Source: Sinotaia quadrata
Lineage: Eukaryota; Mollusca; Gastropoda; Architaenioglossa; Viviparidae
DNA length: 64,000 nt
NCBI GenBank assembly: GCA_028829895.1
Contig: CM054181.1
Coordinates: 110,570,860 to 110,634,859 of the forward strand
Reading direction: 5' to 3'
This document shows positions 46,287 to 58,999 of this stretch, in pieces. Position numbers and translations under genes: made by a program. The notes beneath the pieces are model-generated. The model was given only the letters and a program-made list of their open reading frames with translations, was not told the DNA's origin and ran no database searches. The first letter of the stretch is position 1, and every line of letters begins with the position of its first letter.

Positions 46287-48127
46287 CCAGCGGATCACTT
46301 TAAAAGAAAATATTTTTTTGTTTATTTTGTGTGCGTGTGTGCGCGCGTGCATGCATGAAACGCAATGCAGCTGTGATAAATAGTTTAGTTTTATGGTCAT
46401 CAACAAGAGTTGCAATATTTACACCCCTTTATTTATTTATCTGTTGTGGATCGTATATACATAATAAAAAAAATGGTGCATTTCTCTACAGGGGCACACT
46501 TTATATCCATTTAAGAGTAAATAGAAGAGCAGTGGGAACTGAGAAAAAAAATCTAATGCGGTACAGCTGTGACGTTTTGCTGGGAGATGGCAAAATGTTA
46601 ATTCTCCATCACCCTGGGCACGCTAAACCCCAAAACACTCTTGGCTGGCAACACGTGTTGGAAAGAAGGAAGATAAATAAGGTTGAAAAGAAGAGTGGTA
46701 GTCGAGAATTAAGCTCCGAAACCCATGGCACGTACAGTCAGGTATATTAATTAATTACAGGTGACAGACTACAACGTATAACATGTGAGCGAGCCACGCC
46801 AACACCAGTGGTCTAAGTGTCAATAGTAAAGTATATTTAAAAAGAGAAATAAAATGACAGAATAGACAAGGCGGCTTCGTCCCCCCCCCCCCCTCCCGAC
46901 GGAGGGCGGTTGAGGGTGTGTGCCAGGTGCGATCTGTTTTACCCCTTTCCGCCAGCCCTCCTGCCCTCCACCTCAGACGCACCGAGAGGCTGTGGGGATC
47001 CCCCAGAAGCAGACCAAGACTGATGACATCATGAAGATGAAAGGTCTATTGCGGCTTCTGGGGTGAGTGAGCGAAACACACACACACACACACGCGCGCA
47101 CACGCACATACACACACAAAATAAGACAGAACCTGATTACACATCGTGACTGGTTCGATGGTTATAATTAGAGTTTACATATGTACATCGTTCATAATCA
47201 TTACCGTGTTGTATTGAGTGTAATAAGAGATAGTTTGCTTGAGGCCTATGACACTGTTGTGGTTATGTGAGTTATGTTCATAGGAGCGAAATTATGAGAA
47301 AAGATGTACGGCTGTTGATTTTATGGCCTACTTATCATAGGATGCTCCTGACGTTGACGTCTAGGGAGCTAGTGGGTCACTGCAGTAGTGGCGCACGTGG
47401 TCTGGTGAAGCATGGTCTCTGGCCCGTGGTTCGTTCCGCTCTGGCGTTGCTTTCGCGGCTCAGTGCTCGTTGAGAGTCATCGTCGGAAATAAGGTACCGA
47501 TCTGCCAATAAAAGCACGTGTTCCCTGACAGAACACTCTTACGTACATGGTCATCATACAATGTAAAATGTAGAGCAATACGAAAATATGGTTAAGGTTA
47601 AGACATAAATGGACATCATATTTAGTTATACCAGCAAAAACCACCTACCTCCGGCAGTAATATACATAGGGGATGGGTTCTTCTGCGTTAGTAACCAGCA
47701 ATAAGGGTGGTGGCCGATATGCAGTATGCTTTAGCTAATTAATGATGGGAGACCCAAACTTGTTACCTGGACGGTCAAGTTGTGTTGGTCTGCCTGTTAA
47801 CGGATGGTTTTAATGGTACATTCATCGTGCGCAGTGGAGCCGTGCCCTGAATGGTCCCTTTAAAGTTTAAAGTGAGTTATTAATTAGGCTACTCTCTAGC
47901 CCGGCTCAATCGTCCAGGAGATAGGGTTTAAATATAGCTATTCTTAGAGTGGGGTGAGGGTGGGTTTACATGCCAACAGCCGAATATGGTCCCGCAGGCC
48001 TGCACTGCCAGACCTTCGATATATCTGTGTGGCTATTGTTTAACTGACCTGGAGTGAAAATTGTGTACGATGAAAAGGTAACCTATTATTTAATTATAGT
48101 CTGACTGAAAATGATAGGGGTGGACAA
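46287..48127. other. No gene recognised; poly(C) and short CA runs
   Basis: Includes a GTGCGTGTGTGCGCGCGTGC run near 46330, a C run at 46880-46893 and a CACACGCGCGCACACGC run near 47076-47117. A 139-codon frame at 46331-46750 starts in the GT/GC run and has no recognised domain. The last five bases (GACAA) are a target-site duplication. Confidence 0.4.
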
Positions 48128-49321
48128 TGTTGTATGATGGGAAAATATTCCCACATATATATTTTATATAAATTTTCATTTGTGGAATGAGTGCGTATTG
48201 CGTCCTGTTTACAGAGAAGGGAAGCCCTGAAATGAATGAGAGACATGTGTGGAAGATTTAGGGACTGGCGTTTGATGTCTGCGATGTTTGATGTCTGCGA
48301 GCGCGGCGGTCAGCGTGTGGTCATTGTGTACGCTTAGCGGGTGGTTAGAGTTGTTAGAGGGACATAATCATCTTAGAGCTAATGAATTGAACAGGTCAGA
48401 AGCTGGTCTAAGCAGGGTAATAAAAACCACAGTGAAAATGTTATCTTCACTACTTCCTGAAAAATCGTCTGAGGGTGACGACTGAAAGGGTAGTCCGCCC
48501 AAAACAACACTGGGTCGTATATGAGAGAAGAAAACCCTGGCTATATAGGTAAAAGCGTCTTTGTATTTGTGTGAAGGGTTAAGTTTTATTAGGATGTTAT
48601 ATACTATGTTTTATTTTGAAAATGTTAATATTCTTCCTTTCAGAGGCCTATGCCAAACTTAGTAATTATTAATCGAGCACTGGAATGGACACTTAGGCTT
48701 TGCAATTGTTTGTGTTGCAGGGTTTTTTCTGGTTATTGTGTATTCTCGGCTGCTCGTTTATAGCTGCCTGTTGTTTGCCTGTGTGGCTGTGCCTGTGTGG
48801 CCGTTTTACTTGTCCCGGCTGAATTGGGACGTGCCGATCTATTGACTGGAAAATTCAAGTCTACAAGACTGAAGTCATTTCTGTGCTTAAGCTAAGTGCC
48901 TATTCGGACAGTGACTTCAGTACAAATGAACTGGCTTAAGATGAACTGAATTTTCTAAATCTTGTTAACTTTCTTTTTATTAAATTTCTTGTTATTATTT
49001 TTAAAACGCGTGTTTGTTAGTTCTATCGTTATTTTCGTAGTTCAAGTGATAATGTAATGAGTACGTCTTGTCCTCTGTTCGTTAATTGTAATCATTATAT
49101 ATATATATTATTCATAAACATTAAATCTCAGCTGAATCTGAGTTGGGGGCGGAGCCAAATTGGCGACGTACCAGTATATCAGCGTAACAGTTGCAGATAT
49201 ACATATTTAACCAGTGACCCATGCTCTGCACCGGCACTTGTAGATGTCTTTTATCAAAACTAATTATATATAGTTGGTATAAGTCATTATTACAAAGTCA
49301 CCCCAGAGTATAGCGGCGACA
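48128..49321 (+). mobile_element. Solo LTR, family L1, copy b (1194 bp) with 5-bp target-site duplication
   Basis: Nearly identical by eye to 15285-16471 from TGTTGTATGATGGG to ATAGCGGCGACA. It differs by scattered substitutions, a 6-bp GTTAGA-type insertion near 48350 and small length changes in T and AT runs. The flanks are GACAA on both sides (48123-48127 and 49322-49326), different from copy a. This confirms two independent insertions and exact termini. Confidence 0.92.
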
Positions 49322-49609
49322 GACAATACCAGAGAACTTTCATAAAAATTAACACCTTGAACATGACTAGGCCTATTAAATACTCATTAATAAATTCACG
49401 TCTTTAGAAAGGAAAATAATTTTCTTTCCGGCGTTCGATTATAATAATATTCAAGATAAGGTTTGTGTATATTTTCTTTCCTGTATAAAGATATTGCCAC
49501 TTTACAATTTTTAACACACTGGCTTGACTCGTTCTCATGTGATTGCAACTGGTGCTGCTTCTGAAAAGACACCCTCAACAACCAGTCTTGTCTCGTCGAA
49601 AGAATGTAC

Positions 49610-49797
49610 AGACTCCACACACACACATACACAAATAGTTCTATCCTGTTTGTGTAGTGCACACACACACAGGCTAAATAGGTGTCTTTCCTATGCAATA
49701 TGCACACACATTCAAATACCTCTCTCTTATTACCACGCACACACACACGCGCGCACGCACACACCCACCCACCCACCCCCACACACACACACGCGCG

Positions 49798-49835
<38 letters not shown>
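49610..49835. repeat. CA-rich compound microsatellite with CCCA and CG runs
   Basis: CACACA, CGCGCGCACGC, CCACCCACCCACCC and again CGCGCACGC blocks. Frames on both strands through it are artefacts. Confidence 0.9.
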
Positions 49836-49836
<1 letters not shown>

Positions 49837-50371
49837 ACACCATATAGTTCTACGTTATGCACTCAATTTAAAAGTTATTAGTCTTTGTAATATTTTTGCC
49901 AGTTCACACACATACAAGAAAAAAAAAAATGAGTGCGCAAACAGAAACACGTATACATTCACACCATTACACACTAATGGGAAAGAGGGGAAGGATGAAT
50001 AGGGGTGTGCGAAAAGAAAGCAATATCTTATTTGTGCATTTAATACCAGAGAAGAATGAACATGAAACAAAGAGAAAGTTGAGTGAGGGAGAATGTAACA
50101 GATAAAAAAGATGGTGACAATACACGCACAATACACGCAATCAACTTCCATTAAGGACAAGATAGCTGTGTGTGTATGAGTGCGTGCGTGTGTGCGTGCG
50201 CGCGCAACTGCTAGATTAGAAAGAATGTATGCATGGAGAAAGATAAGAGAGAATAGATGAGAACAGATTGATACATAGATAGACGGACTGACAGACAGAT
50301 GGACGGACGGACGGACATACCATACTGATTTATAATAAGCCTAAAGACGCTTATATAAACAAGACCTTCAG
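49836..50371. repeat. Non-coding stretch with GT/GCGC run and (GGAC)n
   Basis: Alternating GTGTGTGCGTGCGCGCGC near 50168-50206 and GACGGACGGACGGAC near 50285-50315. Otherwise A-rich; no gene. Confidence 0.6.
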
Positions 50372-50490
50372 CCTTCAAAGCAAGACTTAATTATTTATCA
50401 ATTACAACTTATCAATTTTCATCGCTTCTTCAAAGCAAGACTTAATCTCTTACCAATTACATTTTATTATCAATTTCTATTACTTATTCA
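50372..50490. repeat. Degenerate direct repeat, 3 copies of about 55-65 bp
   Basis: TTCAAAGCAAGACTTAAT followed by T-TTACCAATTACA-TTTATCAATTT recurs near 50376, 50430 and 50478. Confidence 0.75.
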
Positions 50491-50649
50491 AAGTCGCAAG
50501 ACATCAAATCAGGCAGGAAAATAAACAACGCCTGACTTGGTACGGTAACGAATCATACTGACAATAACCCGTCCGAAAAAAAATAATCCACCTAGATAAA
50601 GTGGTGGGTAGTCCTCAGCTTCCGAAACCGAAATGCACACAGGCTCGAC

Positions 50650-50802
50650 ATCATTGTTCAATCAGGTTTACCCCATTTCTAATTGCTATTCCAGGGGCAT
50701 CACTCTTGAAAACACCATTGTTCAATCAGGTTTACCCCATTCTAATTGCTATTCCAGGGGCATCACTCTGAATACACAATTGTTCAATCAGGTTTACCCA
50801 TT
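50650..50802. repeat. 62-63-bp direct repeat, 2.5 copies
   Basis: CATTGTTCAATCAGGTTTAC/CCCATTTCTAATTGCTATTC/CAGGGGCATCACTCTTGAA, starting near 50652, 50715 and 50777. Confidence 0.93.
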
Positions 50803-51714
50803 ACCTCACGCATTCTTACGACACTTTGACGTTTCCGAATATGTTTGGTGCACAGTCTATTCAAGAATGGAATATATCTCCCTGGACCTGTTTTAGTCAT
50901 GATCCGTTATTGGTCGCTCTATCAAGGGTTCGACGGTCTTACGATGTCAAAATTAAAATTATTGACTCATCTAAACAGGGACAACTGATGACGTAACGAT
51001 TAAACATTCACTAAAATGTGGTTTACAAAGAGATGTTTTTCATTTAGTGCATGAGAATGCCAACAAAGCCTGGATTTAATGAAATCCAACAAATCAAAAC
51101 CTAAAACAAAATCACATGCAGCAAATGATCCCGTCAAACGACGTGGGATTTTTTTCTAATTTAGTTAAACTTACTGGTGAAAAAAGTTTACCATTTAAAC
51201 GGCCCTAATGATTTATATTTAATCAAGCCACGTATCTTCCAAACCATCTTCATCAAGAAAAATATTCATGTTACGTCTACTGTACTAAGACGGAAGGGCT
51301 GGGTGAGGTGTTCTTTCATTTGTTGAAAACTGCTTTCTGGTTTGTCTTGCCTTTACTTTCTGTCTATATCTTGTCGTGCCAATCTCCATTAAAATGTCCT
51401 TGAAATACCAGTTAGCGTCTCATGGCGCCTAAAGTACACTTTGCACGTGCAAATACACCCCCCAGAGCGTGGTTCATACCACTTCATCTACAGCTTCCAA
51501 GGTCAGCCGTCTGCCAACCGACTAGGTCACCAGGATGTCAATTTGACATTAATTGTGAACGCTTTCAGATATTCAACGCTAGGTAAGAGAAAGGCGGGCT
51601 TCTTATTAAGACTTCTTGGTGTTATTATCATCAGAAACCAGCCCGTCTAGATGCTGTTAGAAAACAAGTATGCAACAAAACAAAAACTTTCAAATCACAT
51701 TAAACATTATAGCT
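50803..51714. other. No gene recognised
   Basis: Mixed composition; a 69-codon frame at 51441-51650 has no recognised domain. Confidence 0.45.
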
Positions 51715-53103
51715 GTGGTGAAGTAATTTGCCTATCCCTGCTTTAATACTTAATTGCTATTTAAATTGTTAAATTGTAAGATTAACCTGACCTTGGTCAA
51801 TCCTTATGATGGTATGTTTGTCAGAGTTGAAAGTAAACAACCCCCAAGTTGAGAATATGCTATAAATTGCTGATGTAATGCAAACTAGTTCAACTGGGTG
51901 AGTAGTTTTTATTATTCAAAGGTTATGATTTACTAGAACAAGACCAGCCAATGAGCTGAGATAAAAAAGTTTCCCCGCTTTAAAGAATTCAATTCTCTGA
52001 TCACTTCAATTTGAAGTGGCAAAGAAGTCCAGTCTTGAAAGGAGGCCGTTAGTTTAATGGTGAGTTAAATAACTGGTTGAGAGATAATGAACTTAGTAAT
52101 ATTTCATGTACTTTTGCAATTTATATGTTATACTTGTGTTTTACTTAGAGATGTATTAGTGAGTAGACTAGTATTACTACAAATGTTTGAACTAAGCTGC
52201 TTGTATGAAGTGTGCTAACACTTGACATTGTTTTGATATGCTGTATTTATTATGCTATGTGCATGTATTGGGCTAATAAATACCACTGCAGGAAACTGTA
52301 AGTAGAGATTGGAATGTAATTAAGAATGGAGTTATAAAGTAATAAACAGGAAACTTATGTTTGCTCCTGATTATATTTTTCAGGGTAAGCAGTCTTTACT
52401 CTTGTCGTGTTATCTGAAGTATGGCAACAAGATACGCTGACTATATGTGCAGTTTCTGGTATAAGGAAGTACTAGAGATGTCACCTAGATATGAAAGCAG
52501 TGACTACTTTCAAACTGCATGATTGTGAAACATATGCTGGCAACAGCTGCCATCTTTAAACAGGTTATGTGTGTTGGTTTTAACTTTTTCTCTAAAACAC
52601 CACTCTCATTTCCGTGATGATATCCATGAACTTGATTATATATTTATGTTATTGACTGCTTATGTCTATGCTAGGATAAAGTGAATGATTGTCCAGCATT
52701 AAATGAACGTTGTTGTGAAGTGATGTAAGTGTCAATGCACTTTGATTATAGTTTATATGTTGTTTATTTGAATGTTGATTTAATAAATTTATTGTTAAAT
52801 TTATTGACCCTCTTTCACGTATTGATAACCATATGTTGGAAAGACAGTGGGTGGAGGAGGGCTCGCTAAATAGAGATTAAAGATGGATTTGTGTCCTCCT
52901 TAGTAAAAAGATTTCCACCTACGGAAATATTGTGTTGACGGTGAATGTTTGTCTTTAATGATGTGGAAGAGAGAAAACGTTTACAGCGCCCGCATATCTG
53001 CCAACTGAGAGAGACATAGAGTTTTCTGGAAAATTATTAATAAAATAAATTATTAATGGATGATTAATGAATAATAATAATAATCACCATTAACTAGGTG
53101 GTG
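51715..53103. repeat. Dispersed repeat family R3, copy b (about 1.39 kb)
   Basis: Homologous to 40257-42420 over its length but lacking the internal duplication and some middle sequence. GTGGTG lies at both ends (51715 and 53098), matching each other while copy a has GTGGCG at both of its ends. Confidence 0.8.
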
Positions 53104-53707
53104 TTGCGTCATACTATGTTTGAATAAAGTAAGTTTTTAGGTTTGTTGATTGATGAGGAAAGGCGAGGTGGTGGTGGTGATAATTATAAATTTGAAATAA
53201 GCGTAAAATATATATTACAATGTACCTGTACAACACGCACACTTTAACACAGACCATACTGCAGTTTAAAATGTAACTCGACAGTGTGGTAAAGTAATCA
53301 AGATATGTGGGCCAGCGCCAGGTAAAGCTCACACGCACAAGTATAAACTTCTTCACGACTGTTATGAATAGTTTCTGTAATGTGTATATAAACTTTACGG
53401 TCAAGAAAACATGTACTCAGTCCTTTCACCTATTGGGTATATCAATTATACGATCAAGAAAACTTGTACCACAGCCCACTCAAGGAGCGGGGTCGGGGTA
53501 GATGGGTGGTGGAATAAGAAGACAGCAGATAGTTAAACCGAAATACCGTCTACAAATACTACTACCCCCATATCAGCATTAAGGATGTCACTGACAGCAT
53601 CCTGCTAATTTTGCCAGCCTGTGGAATCAACGAAAAGACAAAAAGAAGAACTAGCAGTCTCCTCGCCAGTAACCAATCACAAGGACGAAAGGGGGGAGAG
53701 GTATATG

Positions 53708-53708
<1 letters not shown>
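53104..53708. other. No gene recognised
   Basis: Contains a GGTGGTGGTGGTGAT run near 53165. A 96-codon minus frame at 53114-53404 is hydrophobic and AT-driven, not recognised. Confidence 0.4.

Positions 53709-53765
<57 letters not shown>
53709..53765. repeat. (GT)n microsatellite
   Basis: About 28 uninterrupted GT units. Confidence 0.97.
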
Positions 53766-55052
53766 ATTCAGAAACGCATGCACGTACACATTTATATGCA
53801 TAAAACACACGTACACACACGCATCACATCCTTACTAAAGGAGATAAAGTAACGCACAATTTCCAACATTTTGAAAGCAAACGCCCATTGTAAAATAAAA
53901 CAAATCTCAATGCCATCCTAAAAGTGTACTGCGTTTTCTCTATGATCACAAAGGTTATACTTACTTGCAAGCTGCGCTTTAAAACTACCTTCTCGCCGGA
54001 GTCCGCAATTTTGCCAGTTGGCGAGTTCTTTTTCTTTTTATTTCACTCACTCTGGATTAGTACAGTATACCTGTAATTCTATTTTTTTGTGTCATGCACA
54101 CTGCATGCCTTGAAAAAGTCGTTCGGCGTAACCAACAACTGCCTTGATATATAGTGAAATCCAGGTACGTGATTAGTCGAAAATGCATGCGTAGGCAATT
54201 TTTAAAAAAATTTTTTAACAGACATACGTCACAGACAAGATCGACGGAGCAGCGCCAAACAAATGTGGTCGCTTACGAGATCGACTGAGTCAAACAACAA
54301 CAATTTTTTTTACGTATTCATTCGATTCGAGTTAAGACGTCCAAAGCTTCGATCAGGTCTAGGCCCTATAGCACGTACGTATTGAATGTCACTGCCGTTC
54401 ACTCGCTAAATACCAATCGCGCTGGACGTCGACGCGGAGACACACGGCTGCCTTGGGTTTACTGTCGAGGGGCCTATATTCTGAACGTCATGATATTCAT
54501 TTCTCTTTCAACTTTGCAAGCCATTCTAACGCCATTGTCAGAGACTGAAAAAGCTTACTGTGAAAGCGAGCCTGATTAATTCCAGAGTCTTGGTTGTTTT
54601 CAGAAAAGCTCTTTGCTCACTCCCACAAATACTATATTTAATTGCTACCTTATACACAATCCGTCTTTATTTATTACGTTGACAGCATTGCGAAAGAAAT
54701 ATCTGGACTGGCAATAATTGTGCAGGGGTGAGAGGAATTGTGCTGCTATTTAACAAGAACAATTTGATAAAAATGCAAACAAACTGTTCTTTTTTTAAAA
54801 ATATCATAAAGTACCCACATTAACAAGTTAATTTTTTTTAAAACTATAAAGAAGTAAAATGTGTTTGCGTGTAGGTATATCTGTGCGTGCGTGTGAGACA
54901 GAGAGACATATAAACAAACGGATTGTCAACATATAAGACTGCAGAAACAGTTTTTAAGAAAATTATTTAAAGAAGTTTTAAAGAAGCGAAGAAAACGCAA
55001 CACAATCAAAAGTTATGCACGAGTTATCCCCGACTCTTAGTTCATCTGGAGC
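53766..55052. other. No gene recognised
   Basis: AT-rich with A and T runs. The 65-codon frame at 54382-54579 is not recognised. Confidence 0.45.
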
Positions 55053-55128
55053 CGGTGCTATAGTCCAGAAAAGGTAGCCCGTCAGACAAGTGCTATAGTC
55101 CAGAAAGGGTAGCCCGTCAGACAAGTGC
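55053..55128. repeat. 36-bp tandem duplication
   Basis: GTGCTATAGTCCAGAAAAGG/TAGCCCGTCAGACAA is repeated with A-to-G at one site; a partial third GTGCT follows. Confidence 0.95.
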
Positions 55129-55315
55129 TCGAAGTAACAAGTCCTAACCGCTTCTAGTGAAGATTCCAATCAAATCTGTTTATTGATTCCAGACCCTAGG
55201 TGATAAATGCAGCGAGCCGAAGCTGATCGGAAAGGGTGTTCGTTGCCTGGCATTGAATCAGCTGAAAAAATTCATCGCACAACGACATCCGGTAAAATAA
55301 CGGCGAAGTGAAAAT

Positions 55316-55710
55316 CTGACTGCAAAACTGTCCGAAATTCCCCTAATGCAAGCATTTATGCTGGAAGACTGTCCGAAATTCCCCTGGCTGAAGCGATTAT
55401 GCTGCATAACTATCCGAAATTCTTGAGGCTTAAGTTCTTATGTCCAAAATTCTAGGGGCTTTCTCCTACGCTGTAAAACTGTCTAAAATTCTCCAGCCTC
55501 AATTTATTTCATAATGCTGCAAAAGTGACCAACAGTCTCGAGACTTGAATATCTTAACTAAAATAAACTTATCCAAAATTTCAATGTTCAAACTCTTTAT
55601 ATTATAAAACAAAATTTGAAATTTCCAATTCATAACATGCTTCATCCGATCTTCTAAGAGCTGAAAGTATATTGTAAAAGTGTCTGAAATTCTCCAGGAT
55701 CAAACTAAAA
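55316..55710. repeat. About 50-55-bp decaying minisatellite, 7-8 copies
   Basis: Consensus CTGCAAAACTGTCCGAAATT followed by CCCCAGGCTTAAGC-TTATG. The first two units are clear; later ones shorten and diverge (GTCTAAAATTCTCCAGCCTC, GTCTGAAATTCTCCAGGATC). Confidence 0.75.
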
Positions 55711-55749
55711 ACATCATTTTAGCCTAAATTATTTCACCGTTTTGTATTC

Positions 55750-56130
55750 TTTCAGCCACAGTCTATTGCCTATGAAAAGCTTATTTCAACTGACAGACTA
55801 TTTCAGTCCATGGCCTACCTCAAATGACAACGTAGACAATCTAATCTGCCTACCTCAACTGAAGGTGAATCTTACCTAATTTACCTATTCAATTCACAGC
55901 GTACTACAATCAAGACCAGACTCAATCGCACTATTTCTATCGGCAGCGTTATTTCAACCAACAGCCAAACTCCGTCGACAACTTATTTCAATCCACAAGT
56001 TTCAATCCTCAACCAAATTTCATTTCAAAGCCTATTCAATGGAGAGCCTATTTCAAGTGACAGCTCATATCAATTCATGGCCTACCCCAAATGACAATCT
56101 ATTCCAATGCTAAACTGTTTCAACTGAAAA
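55750..56130. repeat. Degenerate TTTCAACTGACAGCCTA repeat
   Basis: Words like TTTCAACTGACAGACTA, TTTCAGTCCATGGCCTACCT, CAAATGACAA and TTTCAAGTGACAGCTCATAT recur at about 20-30 bp spacing. An old array with a short unit. Confidence 0.65.
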
Positions 56131-57476
56131 CCGATAATCTAGATCGCTCCCTAGTGCCCCTGAGTCTGTAGCGTGCTACAAATGGGATACATAAAGGGAG
56201 AGAATTACTCAGACTATTAACAATGGAGCACTAATAACAGTCTATGTTCAGGAATAACAAGAAGTAGAATTAGAACTCAAACTAAAACATACAGCAAAAT
56301 GAAAAATAACAACAAACAACACGCTCTTGAAACAGGGTACGCGACTTTTTCGGAAGGGGTGGTGGGGTGAACTGTAAATTGTGTAATTGTTGCTTGCTTA
56401 GTTTTGTGTTATAAACATTTACAAATCACAGCCTAGACGTGCTCATGATTCGCGGTTTTTTGTTTATCTCGATATAAACGAGCCTTTCTGCAAAGATTCC
56501 TCTCTTCTGTGTTCAACAATTTCTAGTCAGAGTGAATTAGCTATGATTAATTATTTGCTTGCCCAGTTTCCATACACACACACACACGTGTGGCTTTTAA
56601 CGAATAACGAGTCAGTGAAGGCAACACAATTTCATATGGTTACACAGAGACAGAGCTTGTTTTAATTGAAGCCATGCCAGCAGTAATGCAAGTGAATCTG
56701 TTACAATTCCAAATAAATTTGTCAAACGAGTATTTTAATTATTTGTAAATGTTTTACAGATTAGCTTATTTGATGCAAGGTGAATTACAGGCATTTCTTT
56801 ACATACAATTTATGGTTGCTTGAACTCAGCCCAACAGCGGTCTGAATTGAACACATACGTTCATAAAAATAACTGATAATAAAATACTCATATTCTAGTC
56901 AGAATTGCAAAAAATATTACAAACATTGCCCTTTGAAAAATGGCTGCTATTTTTTCTTCTAATAAAGACTTTCTGAATCCATTTTCCATAATGGGGTCAC
57001 AAGGACTTATCTCAAATCAGCAATTAGCAAAAATGTTATCAACAAAAGACTTCCTTCTTTCACAGGTCCAAGAAATGTGCACATATAAGTCGCCTACGTC
57101 ACATGAACACTCTATAATATGTTTATATGATGTGTGCTGGGTGGGTGTTATGTATGAACACGTGTGTGATAATGTATATGTGCAATGTGTATGAAAAAGG
57201 GATAGTGTGTGCCAAAATCTCCAAGATTTGTGTGATATTTAGTACTGAATCGTTATCATCTCATCTTACTGTTAATTCATCCAGTAATGTTAGTAGTGCT
57301 TTTGTCTTGTTATCTGTCGGTGACTACGATCACCATAGAGCTCGAAAAAAAGAGCCGAACCAGTGACAGGACCATCATACTGAAATGTACCGACTAAAAC
57401 GAGAATTAATATCATAACCAGTAGGAATCTGTATTATGTCACTCATTGTTAATTGAAGAAGATGTACACTCTCATT

Positions 57477-57479
<3 letters not shown>
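56131..57479. other. No gene recognised
   Basis: AT-rich; the frames 56940-57194 and 57127-57366 are not recognised. Confidence 0.45.

Positions 57480-57537
<58 letters not shown>
57480..57537. repeat. (GT)n microsatellite
   Basis: About 28 GT units followed by a direct repeat of AGTGTTAATCTTAT (57553, 57593). Confidence 0.97.
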
Positions 57538-57538
<1 letters not shown>

Positions 57539-58647
57539 TGAAAGATTTGCACAGTGTTAATCTTATTTATAACTATGCTATTATAGTCACAAGTGTTAAT
57601 CTTATAACTGTGCATGAAAAGATTTCGCTAAGAATACTCTATAGTCTCTTACATCTTTGAAATAATTTTCAGGACTCAGGGAAGCACTACATAAAATTAC
57701 TAAATTTACTATGCTTATTTTTTGTAATCACGATCACTCAGGGAACCCTTAGTGACCTCTTGCGAAACCCCGGTTGCGAAACCCTGCTCTCTAGCAATAT
57801 TGTCTTTCCTTCTTTTCGTAGACAATTTGAATTAAGCAAATTTTTTTTCTTTCTTGTTGAAATTTTTAATTTTAGTGCAGATATAACAAGAACATGCATC
57901 TGGGAAATGCAATGCCATTCGATCGTTTTATAATAAATACCTGAAGGGATTGCTTTGGGGCAAGAATCCCAATGGCAAGTCGACTAGAAAGATCCAGTGT
58001 GAAGAAGACATACTTGGGTGGCTTACACTTGTACAAGTGCCTGGCTGCTGCATGATTATTAAGTTTGTTGGTGAAAACAAAACAAACTAGCCTGAGAGAC
58101 CTTTGTCACGCGTGGGGTAATAAAAACATCCAGACAATAAATAAATTAAATTCTACTACACCTTTCCCTTGACGCGAAAGCGGCGGAAGCCGAAAGCGCC
58201 CCCTACATTAGCAAGCAAGCTTTCTCTTGACGTTAGCGCCACTCAAGAAAACCAGTCTTGCATAAACTTTGCTTCACACAACTTGACCTGAAAGTCGAAC
58301 ATCTCTCCAATATGCACCAGTGAGTACGAGACATTCGAACTTTGTCATTGTATTCATAATGCAGACTTCATTGTTTAATTTGTAATAAAGTCTTTTTTTA
58401 ATTTAAAAAAAAAATAAGACTGTTTGGAGTGCCTACAAAGGGCGACAGTTCGTAAACAGACTTATCCTCTCGTAACAGTCTAGCCTAATTTCATATCATA
58501 ACTCATGTCCATAGTGTTGTAGATCAAGTATGGGTGCAAAGCTGACTTATATAAAAATACCTATGACGGCCTACTGAATTCCTGTAAACATATCCATTTT
58601 CTCCACCTTTTACAACAAAAGATCCAAATTAAAAATCTAAACGAATG
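57538..58647. other. No gene; possible LTR-like segment at 58104-58477
   Basis: TGTCACGCGTGGGG at 58104 and TCTCGTAACA at 58477 resemble LTR ends, with TAATAAAG near 58382. The 5-bp flanks (ACCTT and GTCTA) do not match, so this remains a weak suggestion. Confidence 0.25.
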
Positions 58648-58706
58648 ATATTTGGAGAGAGAGAGACGGACGGGTGGGGGGACAGAGAGACGGACAGGCG
58701 GGCGTT

Positions 58707-58737
<31 letters not shown>

Positions 58738-58740
58738 CTG
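58648..58740. repeat. (GA)n, (GACG)n and (GAAA)n purine-rich simple repeats
   Basis: GAGAGAGAGAC, GACGGACGGG and seven GAAA units in sequence. Confidence 0.9.
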
Positions 58741-58963
58741 TATGTGTGTATTGAAACGAAATAGTTCTTTTTTTTTTAAACTCTCAACCCCGTCAATGAA
58801 AGTCCCTTATGTACACAGGATGACAGCTTGGGTACAGTTTACACAGCTGGTGGTCGTGAAATTAATGAAGATAAGCCAACTCGTGTTTAGATCCTCCAGA
58901 GTCGGCAACTAAGTGCAAAGGAATAAAATTTTACGTATCTCGTACCACAATAAGCAAAATATA

Positions 58964-58999
<36 letters not shown>

